The notes under the pieces: generated by a model
What the model saw: the letters and a program-made list of their open reading frames with translations, nothing else
What the model was told of the DNA's origin: nothing
Database searches by the model: none
Translations under genes and position numbers: made by a program
DNA from: Polytrichum commune
Lineage: Eukaryota > Streptophyta > Polytrichopsida > Polytrichales > Polytrichaceae
Reading direction: 5' to 3'
Assembly (NCBI GenBank): GCA_950295325.1
Contig: OX485809.1
Location: forward strand, 8,742,001 to 8,806,000
DNA: 64,000 bases
Shown here: positions 41,635 through 52,917 of the stretch, one piece after another
How the letters are laid out: each line of letters opens with the position of its first letter
Position numbering within the stretch: the stretch's first letter is position 1

Positions 41635-43922
41635 AATGCGGGTTGCATTTTGAATTTGTGTTCCTCTAAGGAGTTGTGATCTTTGTGTCCCCCCCCCCCC
41701 CCCCATTACTGCCAATTTATTCTCTCCACATACACCTTAACATGGGTCCACCTATTGAAAAATATTTAGTACACCGTAGTTTTCTTACATTACCTTACGA
41801 TAATGTATTAATATGGCCAACATACCAACCTCATGTTAGCAAAGAGCAGACATCGTCGTTGTCGTTGTTGTTTGTGCTCTTTGTGTTCATGAAGAAATTC
41901 TCCCAAGATGAGGACATTTTTATTGCATTGACTTGGCCAATGGTGTGTGAAGAACACACTACTATTTGGTTTATCGTAAGATGTAACCAAGATGTAGGTA
42001 GTTAACCCACATTAATATTCAACATTCATACCACATCTCTAGTTTCTATTTAGTGCGAGTCACACCGATTGCAAGAAATTGGTATGAGCGACTATGTTCA
42101 TTAGTGCTAAGTTTAGTGTTAATGGTTCCAAGCAAGGTAAAGTGAACCATTCATGATCCTTGTCTTGCTTGAATGGAAAATGGGCAAAGAGTGCATGCAC
42201 AAAGCATTAGAGGATCTCAACTCTTTCTTGTGAACAAATAGTGGATATTGCATTTGATAATAACCAATTGAAAGTTGGGGGAAAAAAAGGAAAGGGAAAG
42301 AAAAAATTACACATCAAATGTGCAAGTGACCAAAAAAGTGATGTAAGTGACGTAAACATTTTGGAAAGTAGATAGAAAGTGGCTTGAAAGTGCATCAAAA
42401 ATTTTAAAATTGAGATTTTTAACACAATGGTGCCCTCAATATAATCATAGACTCTAATATTATCATTTTTTTTATAAATTAAATCTTTTTGCATGATGAA
42501 AAGCACATCCGATTGAAAGTATGGATCTGCATTTTGAGATGTACTTTCCATATATTGTATAAACTATATTCCCCTACAAATTTTGGAGTTGTATTCATTA
42601 GAATATAAACGAGGGCACCGTAGTTCTCTTGAACCAAACTAATTCTTAAGCATACATTGATTATCTTGTGTGTATGCAATTGCTCCATGTGTATATAATC
42701 GTGTTTCAACAAGAGATGTGGTTTATATCAAAGACCACAACATGGTATTTGTGAAAATGTCACACGGCAAGCAAAAATGTCATGAATGTCGTTTCCTTGA
42801 ATATATGGTTCGCTAGCTTGAGTTGGTCTTTGAAGGTAGCTTTTGCCAACTACATATGGATGTGTTTATCGGATGCTAGTAGCATGTTCAAGTGATAACG
42901 AGGGAAGAAGTCTTTTTATATCATGAATGTTAGGTTCTTCATTTTTACTTTTAAGCACTCTTGATAGCAATCAAAACATAACATTTATGATATGAAAGGC
43001 TTCTTTACTCTATGAACTTGTACCATAGGTGCCCAAACAAAAGTAGTTTCATAATGCAATTTTTTTCCCAATTTGAAGTGAAGCCCACAAGACTAGAAAC
43101 TGAGTTGGCCTTGAAAAAAAAACAAAGGTCACATGTGAATGTGATGTTCTCATGAATACTATGTGACACATATTCTCATTTCTATCATAAGGTCCATTAA
43201 TAGAAGCACACCTATATATTTTCATTATGTCCATGATTCATGCATTAAAACCTGGTTTACCTTAGAAAGTATTCTTTGATAAAACTAAGGTAAACGAACC
43301 TTAATTAGACACTTTTAGCTTTGCACCCACTTCTTGTTTGTTGCAAAACATGCAATCAATGTGAGATGATTCCCAATCTAAATCGTACATGTAATCATTC
43401 TCCTCATTTATGTTCAAAGCTCTTATTCACTAACAAAGCTAAGATTCTTGTGAACATTAAATGGTCATATAACGTTGACCACACATCATATAATAGTTAA
43501 TATATGATGAGCACGTAGTCCAAACCCATTGTAAGCATGTGTCATTCTAGTGTTCATACTTACATTCAGACCTACCCATACACCACTCAAATATAGTTAT
43601 CTGATGTGAAAAAACGATCATGAAAGGCATGCTTATATGATTAGTTGGTAATATGTAAGGCCTTAAGGACCGGACACTTTGTGAATAAAGGGCCGGCTCG
43701 ATGGTGGGAGCCCGAGGTTTGGCCTGCATTTGTGGAAGACCCCGCCCAAGGGCCTTATCAAAGGTAAAGCTCTTCAATAGATTTTGGACCGCATGATCAA
43801 GGATCCAATCAACGGCACATGGTCGGTTATATAGAATATTCCCTTTCGGTTTTCCATGGTGGACCCTTATGTGGTAATGCACCCACAGTTTACACTACGT
43901 AAAGCCCCTTTACGCTCAATAA
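41635..43922. other. AT-rich intergenic DNA
   Basis: Only simple features were seen: a poly-C run (41690-41704), a GTTGTCGTTG-type run near 41862 and scattered random frames. No gene was recognised. Confidence 0.45.
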
Positions 43923-44421
43923 GGGCCACTTCACACGTGAGCCACAGCCGTGACCATGAAATTATGAGAGCCCAAAAGAAAGTGTTCAAAGGCCGTCCCA
44001 ACACACCTCCAAACTCATGTAGTGTGGTCATGGATCCTCAAGTGTAGTGTGAAGTCATATGTGCATGTGCCCTCAACCAAATGCTCTTTCAATGAATTTC
44101 TATTCATGCGGGTCCTCACACATGATAAAATTGTATAAATCAACAGTTGTGAATGTTCGGAGTGCCATGGTCTCCCGGTTTTGTGTTAGGTCTACCTCTA
44201 AGACGTGGTTTTTGAAATTAGTCCAAGTGACCATGAAACATGATCCATTCGATGCCATGTAAGAATCCATAGTAGACTTTACACCCATCTTGCATTCCCA
44301 TACTCTATTGGTCCCTCAAGCGTACTCTGAAGCGTACTTGGACCAACTCTGCCTTTTCCACCAATGAGAGTGCTTGAAGTGTAATGGTCACGGGCTCTTA
44401 GTCTCGTGTGTGAAGTGGCCC
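43923..44421. mobile_element. Harbinger-type MITE, first of a TAA-linked pair
   Basis: Ends GGGCCACTTCACAC (43923) and GTGTGAAGTGGCCC (ending 44421) are inverted copies. TAA lies on each side (43920-43922; 44422-44424), the target duplication of PIF/Harbinger elements. The subterminal GCCGTGACC / GGTCACGGG also pairs. It is non-coding. Confidence 0.85.
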
Positions 44422-44424
44422 TAA

Positions 44425-44886
44425 GGGCCGCTTCACACTATGGCCGTCGAAGTCGAGAGGCCGTGGGATTGAGTGGCCAAACTTTGTTGAGATCCCAAAG
44501 AAATGGGTTGAAAATAGCCAATAAAATATAATAATTGGAGCCTTTGACTGGGCTTAGTGTGAAGCCTCCAAAGCACAAGCCCAAAGTCCAAACCCAAAGG
44601 AGCATCCCACTTTATTCCTTGCCAAAAACAACCCCTCCAATCTAACGGCCAAGATCTTGTCAATGATTGTTTTTCTAATGACCATAGTCTGGTTTCCATT
44701 CCTGTCCAACCCAAACTTCCTTCAAGAGTTCGTCGCCTTCTTCAAAAAGTAATCATCATAAATTACGATGGCCTTTGAACTTTGGCCTTAGTGTGAAAGA
44801 TCAAAAGGCCGAACTCAAGGTTTCTTGCAATATGATTGGTGGAAATCGACAACCTCTTGACCTTCAACCATAGTGTGAAGTGCCCC
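44425..44886. mobile_element. Harbinger-type MITE, second of a TAA-linked pair
   Basis: Starts GGGCCGCTTCACACTATGGC directly after the TAA that ends the first MITE and closes with AACCATAGTGTGAAGTGCCC C at 44886, followed by TAA (44887-44889). The two elements are back to back around one shared TAA. It is non-coding. Confidence 0.85.
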
Positions 44887-44889
44887 TAA

Positions 44890-46849
44890 GACCCTTGACA
44901 CTTGGCCTTCGAGAATATGGGTCAACCCTCGAGCTCCCGCCATTTGGCAAAACCCTATTTGCGGAATGCCCAGGCCCAATGGCCTTATATATTACTAAAA
45001 TATCTTAGAGGGCTTTGTGAACTAAATAAGCCCCTAGGATTGGCGCATTCCGCAAATAAGGGCCCGTTGAAGGGTGGACTCACATTCACGGAATGCCCCA
45101 TCCCAAGGGCCTTATTAAGCATAAAGTTCTCCAAAATAATTTGCACCGCACGATTAGGGATCAAATCAACAACTCATGACCATATATGCAGATTAACCCT
45201 CCTTGTTTTCTGGCATGGTAAAAATACCTTGAACATAAAGACATGGTATTTTTATTGTGTTCGTTTTAAATTATTATGTTATTTAAAAATCCACTCATTT
45301 GTGGTGACAATGCATTATGGCCTGCATAATGCCCACTATATATGGTCTTTATGTAAGGGAATATGCTTCGGGTTGTGCATTATGGAATATAAAGGCACGT
45401 GCCCTCAGACTTCCACCTTTGTGCAAGTGCCCTAAATTCCATGATGTAAGGAAGACAAATGGAAAACAATGAATGATTATTATTGGTCCACCAGACTATG
45501 AGTAGAATGATTCTTGTGTGGACCCAACATGGCTAGTTGTAAAAGTGATGGCCCTAGAGGGATGCAGTGATTGACCGGATAGGTCATGTTTCACACCACT
45601 TGGGATCCTTATGGGTGCCATTGAGTTATCCATTTTGTATGTAGAGTAGGATACTTTGATGCTCAAATTAGGGAGACTCTACTATACAAGTAGGCGTTCG
45701 ACTTACTTGCCTCTTTGAGAAGATGTAACTAATTATTTGCAAAGAATAAAATTACGAAACAACTCACATTCCTCATCATTTCCTCTACTCCATCTCTAGA
45801 AATATTCCACAAATTCCAAGGCACCCGTTTTACAAACTTCATGTATGAATTTTACATGACACTAAAAATGGACGTTAGAACTGCAATTTTTGACTATTGC
45901 AGTTAGATTTATACTTTTAGTTGAGACCCACAGGGCCGCCCAAGCTGCAGAAGCCTAGCCTCATGTGCCCAACCCATCAGGGCGTTCCTCTGCACTTAGG
46001 GTGAGTTTCCATGTAGGCCACTCGCTCACTAAATTCTAGAAGATAGTGGGTCGGAGGTGTTTGCATGCCCTTAAATCCAAGCCACCATCCAACCACATGT
46101 TGGCAATACACTAGAATACGGAGGGCCTTGGACATGAGCCACTAGACTTCCATGCGCCCACTTAAGAATCTTCAACCTACAAGTGCCGGGCACCGACAAT
46201 TTTAAGGACCGGTTCCATAAGGAGGAAGAGGTCTTAACATGAAGAAAGAGGTTAGTAACTGAGGATGGATTTAAGAAGATGAGAATAGCTACTGTAGTTG
46301 ACACATCCGAACCCTACCCCACTAGATTCCCTCTACATTTGGACGGGTTTGTCATTATTCACACTAGAATCTGGTGGGCGAGCGTTCTACAATGGAAACT
46401 CACCATTATATGGCGGGCGCGGGGAGGTGGGGCTCACCACCGCCCGCTTTTCAAGCTCCGTGTCTGCGCGGAGGGGTCTTGGCACGCGCGCTGGTTGCCG
46501 GGTGGCGGGGTCTTGAGGCGGGGGGGGGGTCTTCGCTGGGAGCCTAGAGCGGGGGATACGACGCCACGTCGAGGCCGGGAAGCGGCGCCTTGGCTATTCG
46601 TCCGCCGGCCACATGCAAAGCCGGGTCTAGAAGATGCGATGCACCGGAACCCAAAAAGCCAAACCTGTTCGAAAGCCAATACAATATCAGTTACATCATT
46701 CGTCATCATACAACACCCCCCAAAAAGGAAAATCAATCGTTCGTTTGATTGCAATTCAAGGGCGAGAGAGGTTCGAAAGTCAGAAGAGGGAGGATTCGGA
46801 CTTGTAATTTGAGCTAAGCTAAGTTAGGGTTGGTGACGATCGATCGGCG
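44890..46849 (+). other. Intergenic repeats and cytochrome c (copy 1) promoter region
   Basis: 44900-45180 shares AAGGGCCTTAT, CCGCACGATxA and GGATCxAATCAAC blocks with 43650-43830 and is part of a diverged repeat. From about 46370 to 46640 the DNA is strongly GC-rich, with G runs, and merges into a 5' leader ending at the cytochrome c start. No other gene was recognised; the long frames in the GC-rich part occur on both strands and lack motifs. Confidence 0.5.
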
Positions 46850-48610
46850 ATGGCGTCCAAGGAGAATTGGGCGGAGGCGCCCAAGGGAAACGAGAAGGCA
46901 GGCGAGAAGATCTTCAAGACCAAGTGCGCGCAATGCCACGCTGTTGAGAAGGCCGCTGGTCACAAGCAAGGTGCGTTCGGGACGGGGATGGGTTAGACTA
47001 GGTTTGTTTTGTTTGGATTGCACTTTCAGCTACGGGCAGCTTGGAGATTCTCCATGCGAGCTGTCGCTCTCCGGTAAAGTAACGAGGTCCTTCCAACTTC
47101 GTAGCGAACAAGGTTGCTCCGAGCTTGGTACAGGACATCTTACTAGATATGTCCCCATTCCGTTTCCATTGAAAAGGATGCATATAGTACAAGCCTTGCC
47201 AGTGATTCGTGTATGCATACCTAGCACATCTTGTACCGTTGTGTGCAGTGTGTGAATCGTCTGAGCACGTGATTGGTGGGCAATAATTGGGGCATAGCTC
47301 ATTGTCGTGCTCGAAGAGTTTCATGCAAGCTATTATTTATTTCGAAGCCATGTCTGGGGAGAGACACCTGGTGTTCCTCTTGTCAAGTGGAGATATATTC
47401 ATCAATCTGAGCGAAGAGAGGCAAGGAACGGGTGTCGAACAGTCTGGTGAAATTCTTTTGTAGCAGATTTGTGCCCGTTTTCTAAGGTGAAGTAGTTAAT
47501 TTTTTCAGGCGGCGCATAGGATTCTTACCACTCTTAACCAATAACGACATGCCACACATCACTTAGAATTCTAGGCATTTCCGGTCAGAGTTAGTCATGA
47601 CAGGGAAGATGATGTGTTTGAACTGAGATTGCAGTGTCGTTCTTTGTTTGGACGCGAAAGCATGTGAACTATGAAGATTCAGGAATGTCGACTTCTTATC
47701 AAGTCGAATGACTTGTCTTGCAGGACCAAACTTGAGTGGGTTGTTTGGAAGGACATCCGGAACTACTGCCGGTTACACTTACTCCAAAGCCAACAAGGAC
47801 AAGGCTGTGGATTGGAACGAGGAGCATCTCTATGAGTACTTATTGAATCCTAAGAAGGTGAAGTCACAGCAATTCCGGTTATGTTGTTTTGTGACGTTCA
47901 TTACTGTGTCAGCTAATTGTGATTTTTCAAAAGGATGAACATTTGAGGTAATCCCCTGTGATATGTGTTGCGTAATTGATATGGTGGAGAAGCCTGGACT
48001 GTGTGAAAGGCGTCTGTAACAATAGGCGCATATGCGACCTTTTAAAAGGTGTTGGATTATGAACATTTGTTGTGTTTACGTGTGCAGTTTATTCCTGGTA
48101 CAAAAATGGTGTTCCCTGGGTTGAAGAAGCCACAAGAGCGAGCGGATCTTATTGCCTACCTGAAAAAGTCTACAGCAGCTTGAAGAAGCGTTCAGTCGCC
48201 CACACAATTTTGTCTCAAGAGTCAATCTACCTTGGTCGATTGATCAAATCATTCAGTAGTATTTACCCAGGAATTCATCCTGTGAAGCAGTAATTTGTTG
48301 CTAGGGGGACTACGAAATAATGGATTCAACTGCCTGGTTTCTGGGCTTATGGAGTTGACTACATATTGCAATAGAATCATTCTTTTATTTTTATTAAATG
48401 TGCAGGACTGTTTTCCATGACTATCATGGATACGACAGAAAATTTGAGACGATTTTTGAGAGCCAAACTTCTTGGAATGTGGATGGTGTACGCTTGTGGA
48501 GGTTGGGTTGATGAGCGAATTCCCAATCCTTATTTTCTTGCGCATGCACTCCCTACATGGATTAAGCGGTTTAGCGCCAGATCTCTTACATTAGATGGTT
48601 TTATTATCTA
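46831..48610 (+). repeat. Left arm of 1.78-kb cytochrome c inverted duplication
   Basis: Pairs with 52918-54697 in inverted orientation with no gaps (paired coordinates sum to 101528). Every stretch I compared, in exons, introns and 3' flank, was identical. Identity stops sharply at 48610/52918, and around 46830/54698, where a TAGGGTT word is shared with a one-base offset. Confidence 0.92.
46850..48183 (+). CDS. CYTC: Cytochrome c, copy 1
   Basis: Exons 46850-46970, 47724-47857 and 48088-48183 join (phase 1, then phase 0) to 116 residues, near the plant norm of 111-113. It is a soluble electron carrier between complexes III and IV in the mitochondrial intermembrane space. The heme-binding CAQCH is at 26-30, and the axial Met92 lies in [23 protein letters not shown] and NPKKFIPGTK are typical plant-type landmarks, as is the extended N-terminus before [11 protein letters not shown]. 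The C-terminus ends YLKKSTAA. The start ATG is the first in the leader after the GATCGATCGGCG context. It is identical to the reverse-strand copy at 53345-54678 but has its own GC-rich promoter. Confidence 0.97.
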
Positions 48611-50456
48611 ATTGCTAGTTGTCTCAAATTAGATGGTTTAACCGTTTACGAAGATGGTATATTCCATATTCAGGCCCCGAGATTTTACAACTATCTAGTG
48701 GGAGAGAATCAGTTGTAGCTTAAAATCAAATCAGGGGTACGAAGGGGCTTCACCCGTCCACAGACCTCCCACGAACCTGCTGTGCCTTACCCTGCCCAAA
48801 GCCTGTAACCCACCCTGCCCTTGCCCTTGCTCTTGCCCTTCACCTTGTTGCTCCTTGCTTGAATTCCTGTAGAGCCTCAAAGCGGAGCAGTGGAATATGG
48901 GTTTGAAAAACTTCTAGAGAAAAAATTTCTTTTACATTCAATCGAGCAATCCGTGTGGGAGCTGAATTTGTACCCACAAGTCATCACTTCGCTGGCTTCT
49001 GTTGAATTTGATGGAAGTAGCAGAGCTTGGAAAATAGGGTTTAGCTTTCTTGTTTGCTATTGGGAATCTGTGGTGTGCATTTTATATCACTTCACGTCAC
49101 TTCATCTCCTTACTTCAGTGCACCTGGCTGGCTTTGAATAACGAGACACTCACCAATAATCTTAATTGATCTCAGTTGCAGAAATAACTTCCAAATTTGT
49201 GTAGTATGCGAGAAATGTGAATCTCTTTTCTAGCCACCATCTACCAAAATGCATCAGTGATAGTATACACAGTGGTGATCTTTGTAGTCCAGCATCTCTC
49301 GAGACCAGATTAAATATATGTGTACGATACAGTCTAACCTTGATAATGTCACCCTTGTTAATAGAACACCTTGATATTGTCACCTAAAAGTTTGAAACCG
49401 ATTTTCATAGTGTAAAACTCCCTCGTTATTATCCCTATCACCCTTGGTAATGTCACTATTTTTTTCCAAAATCCGTAGTGTAAATGTGATAATACCAAGT
49501 ACAGTCTAACCTTGATAATGTCACCCTTGTTAATAGAACACCTTGATATTGTCACCCTTGTTAATAGAACACCTTGATATTGTCACCTAAAAGTTTGAAA
49601 CCGATTTTCATAGTGTAAAACTCCCTCGTTATTATCCCTATCACCCTTGGTAATGTCACTGTTTTTTTCCAAAATCCGTAGTGTAAATGTGATAATACCA
49701 AGTATGGATGGATTGTATGTGATGGTTGGATGGACAGATTGTAGTAGCCGAAAGGGTCATGCGCCACCCCTGTGATAAATGCAATGCTATTCTTGGAACT
49801 TGATCGCGCACCAACCCTGAACGGTGTTGTCTATACACGGCACTCAAAGGTGTTGTCTTTTTACGGCGTTGTCAAGACTTCTCAGCCTCTATGCACCCCA
49901 CCTTCCGTCACATGTGTTCAACTGTGTGTCTTTTCACGATGTTCACGCATGTGGGCACAAGAAGAAGAAGAAGAAACCAAGGAATTTTGCTTCACGGAAC
50001 TAGAATTGGGGTTTCTGGAAGGTACTCACATTTGGGAAGTAGAGGGAGATCCCCAATTTTGTTTAGCAAAATCTGTAAACTAAGTTAGAGGGTTGTTTAT
50101 CACTAGTTAATTAGTTTGGGCGCCCATCTGATTCGTTTCCTAGTTTTGGAGATAACCTTCTCGGCTCTGTTTCTGGCTTTCTCTCATAGATGGGAACACG
50201 GAAATTGGGAGTAAGCAGATAGGTCTTGCGTGTGGAAGACGTCAATGCCATCACCTGCATGTTGTGTATTCCAGAATTGATCATGAGGGTTTCGGTTTGT
50301 GTGAAGTTATTCAGGAAGTTAAGTTCTACGGTTTAGCTGAGCTGGTCCAGGTACAGAGCAATGTCGACTTAAGCTGAATTAGTTCATTTGGTTTGCTGTG
50401 CAGGTGCTCTTCGTTGTGTTGTTGTTATTGTTATTGTTGCTACATTGGAAGCTAGT

Positions 50457-50640
50457 GAATTTTATGGCTAGCCAAGGTTCTTAGATTTTCAACACTATGG
50501 AGTTGTTAGGAATGGAAAAAATCCATGACAAACTCATTAGAATTGGTGTTGCACATTTAACATCAACAAAACAATGTGACATTAGAAGCTTCTTTGTCTC
50601 CACTGAGAGGTCTTTACCTGATCTCAATGACACATTATGA
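50457..50640 (+). pseudogene. pogo-type transposase, short C-terminal fragment
   Basis: About 60 codons equivalent to the end of the frame at 51390-51574, joined abruptly to unrelated upstream DNA. It includes the QCDIRSFF motif and the PDLNDTL tail. Confidence 0.8.
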
Positions 50641-50911
50641 TGTGCTCTTGTTGTTATTCACAATTTTCAATTAGATTTTACATAAAAAAAATTGAAGTCT
50701 CGCATTTGTTATTTTCTTTTTTACATTGTAATTGTATTTTGATTTTCTACCTATTTTTTTGATAATATCACATTATGCACAAATCTTCAAAATGTGACAT
50801 TATCAAGTATGTCACACCTTGTTTATATCACTCTTTTTGGTGAAACGGATGGTGTGACATTATCAAGGTTAGACTGTATGGATGGGTAATGTGATAATAC
50901 CAAGTATGTAA

Positions 50912-51574
50912 CAAATTGATAACAACTCAAATGAAGATTTGGGGAAATTGAATGTTGATCTATTTCAAGCTATGCTATGGTGTGTGGCGGCATGGCATGA
51001 ATTAGATGATCAAACCATTAGAAATTGTAGGAGAAAGTCCATCATATTGCCTACAGAGTGGAATGCAAATATCAACAATTTTGATGAACGTATGAAGTCC
51101 AAAATGGAGGAAGCAGCTTTGGAATTGGGCAATCTCATCGCCGCATTGAATTTGGGTTTGGATGTCGAAGGCAAGCCTGTAGAAAAGCTTTGTCCTTTGG
51201 AGTACATAAACATGGAAGGTGAACATGATTTTGAGGTGGAATATTCTACTGAGGAGCTTGTGCAATTAGTGCAAGATGGTGAACAGGTTCTTGATTCCAT
51301 GGAAGTAAACCCATTGATTGTTGATAGTAGTGATGGTGAGTCTAAAGTAGTGAAGCTAAGCGATGCACAAAAATATGCTAAAGATGTTTTGAATTTTATG
51401 GCTAGCCAAGGTTCTCAGATTTTCAACACTCTGGAGTTGTTAGGAATGGAAGAAATCCATGACAAACTCATTAGAATTGGTGTTGCACATTTAACATCAA
51501 CAAAACAATGTGACATTGGAAGCTTCTTTGTCTCTAGTGACAGGTCTTTACCTGATCTCAATGACACATTATGA
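50912..51574 (+). pseudogene. pogo-type transposase, 5'-truncated
   Basis: An open frame of about 220 codons has no plausible ATG at its start and follows a stop at 50909-50911. LFQAMLWCVAAWHELDDQTI-RNC matches the post-catalytic block of plant pogo-type transposases, in which a W precedes a T-I-x-N-C motif. An acidic stretch follows (about 1240-1330 bp into the cluster). The end reads QCDIGSFF, a PCNA-interacting QxxIxxFF motif. The DNA-binding and DDE parts are missing. Confidence 0.8.
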
Positions 51575-51802
51575 TGTGCTCTTGTTGTTATTCACAATTT
51601 TACATTCAAAAACATTGAACTCTCGTATTTGTTTTTTTTTTTTTTTACATTGTAATTTTATTTTGATTTTCTACCTATTTTTTTGATAATATCACATTAT
51701 GCACAAATCTTCAAAATGTGACATTATCAAATATGTCACACCTTGTTTATATCACTCTTTTTGGTGAAACGGATGGTGTGACATTATCAAGGTTAGACTG
51801 TA

Positions 51803-52917
51803 GTGGGATCAAAGTAAAGTGACCTGGAAAAGCAGTAATTGTTTGTCGCCTTTAATGCAGCAAGTTGGATGTCAACAAGTTGTTTCCTTAAGAGATTGGG
51901 AGAGTTCTTCAAATTATTGTTCTACGAAGTAGAAAATCATTTTGAGTCAAAGAGCAAGAATCTCTCCTTGATGCCGAAGTGTAACAAGGTATGCATAACA
52001 TCCCTCAAAGATTCGGAGACAAAATTGTGGGTTCGACTCTTGTTTGAGAGAAATTTCTTTTATGAGCTTGTGAGCTCATCGTGTGTTGAAACCTATTTTG
52101 AGCGTTGGATGAAACTCCTTGGACCTCATGTTACCATCCCAAAAACTGAGAAACCTTTAGCATCTTAAATAGGGTGTGTTCATGGGACCAGTCACGTTAA
52201 ATCCCGAATGGACCTATGCAAGGCTAGATTGGCCCACCCATCCCAACATGACAAGTTAGTAATCTATTTTTTGATAGCCCAGCACCACTCTTTGAACATG
52301 TTAATTCAAGCCGTCATAAAATCTATAGTTCAAGCATTCTACACCCAAAGCTCCAGTAATCGATCAATATTCAAGTTTCACAGCCATCAATATACATCTT
52401 CTAGTGCATCCCCATCCTATCAGGGAGAGGAGCGCACAGGGGCGGGAAGGTGCAGGACTTCACAACATCCTGAAAGTTGTAAACGTCTGAATATTAATTT
52501 CAAATATTTCAATATTATAACATTCTCATGGACAAGGAGAGATTTCACATATCTCTCATTAAATTTAAATTTACTGAGAGCATACCAATATAACCACACA
52601 TGTAATTGAGTTAACCAAAAATATTTTGTACAGTGCAAACTACAGCCGCATTCTGCAAGAATGAGATCATACATCCTAATCAGCTTTGATGTTGGGGATT
52701 TTCACTCATCACTAACTTACAGAATGAGATTGCAATTACAGCTTCTTCAGGCCACAAAAGAAACCATCAACAAGACCTCAACTCTGTGTCTTTACAATCT
52801 CCTTCAGAACTTGAAGCCTCCCATCACTACAGGGAATTACTTGATCTTGTGCTACTCGTTCTCTTCAGTAGATGGTTATAAACTCTATGGACCTGAACTT
52901 AGGATGTTCCATCCTTG
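51803..52917. other. Spacer DNA right of the pogo cluster
   Basis: A 109-codon plus-strand frame (51839-52168) with no recognised motif and A/T-rich sequence follow. The region ends sharply at the right arm of the palindrome. On the other side, 48611-49329 is also unassigned; it has a CCCTGCCC/CCCTTGCC run near 48790-48840. Confidence 0.4.

Larger units (their letters stand above)
49330..51800 (+). mobile_element. Cluster of pogo-type element ends and fragments
   Basis: Two left ends, CAGTCTAACCTTGATAATGT after TA at 49328-49329 and again after TA at 49500-49501, are followed by subterminal GATAATGTCAC repeats. Two right ends (CATTATCAAGGTTAGACTG) finish at 50876 and 51800, each followed by TA. 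Between them lie a truncated transposase fragment (50457-50640) and a longer one (50912-51574). 49715-50450 is unrelated DNA. The arrangement suggests tandem or nested copies with internal deletions. It sits in the spacer of the cytochrome c palindrome. Confidence 0.8.

Noticed and set aside
46279-47324. Open frames of 100-177 codons on both strands around the cytochrome c 5' end
   Set aside because: They arise in GC-rich promoter or intron sequence, overlap the true exons in other frames and lack motifs.
51839-52168. 109-codon frame right of the pogo cluster
   Set aside because: No motif or splice structure, and it begins just after a transposon end; not enough to call a gene.
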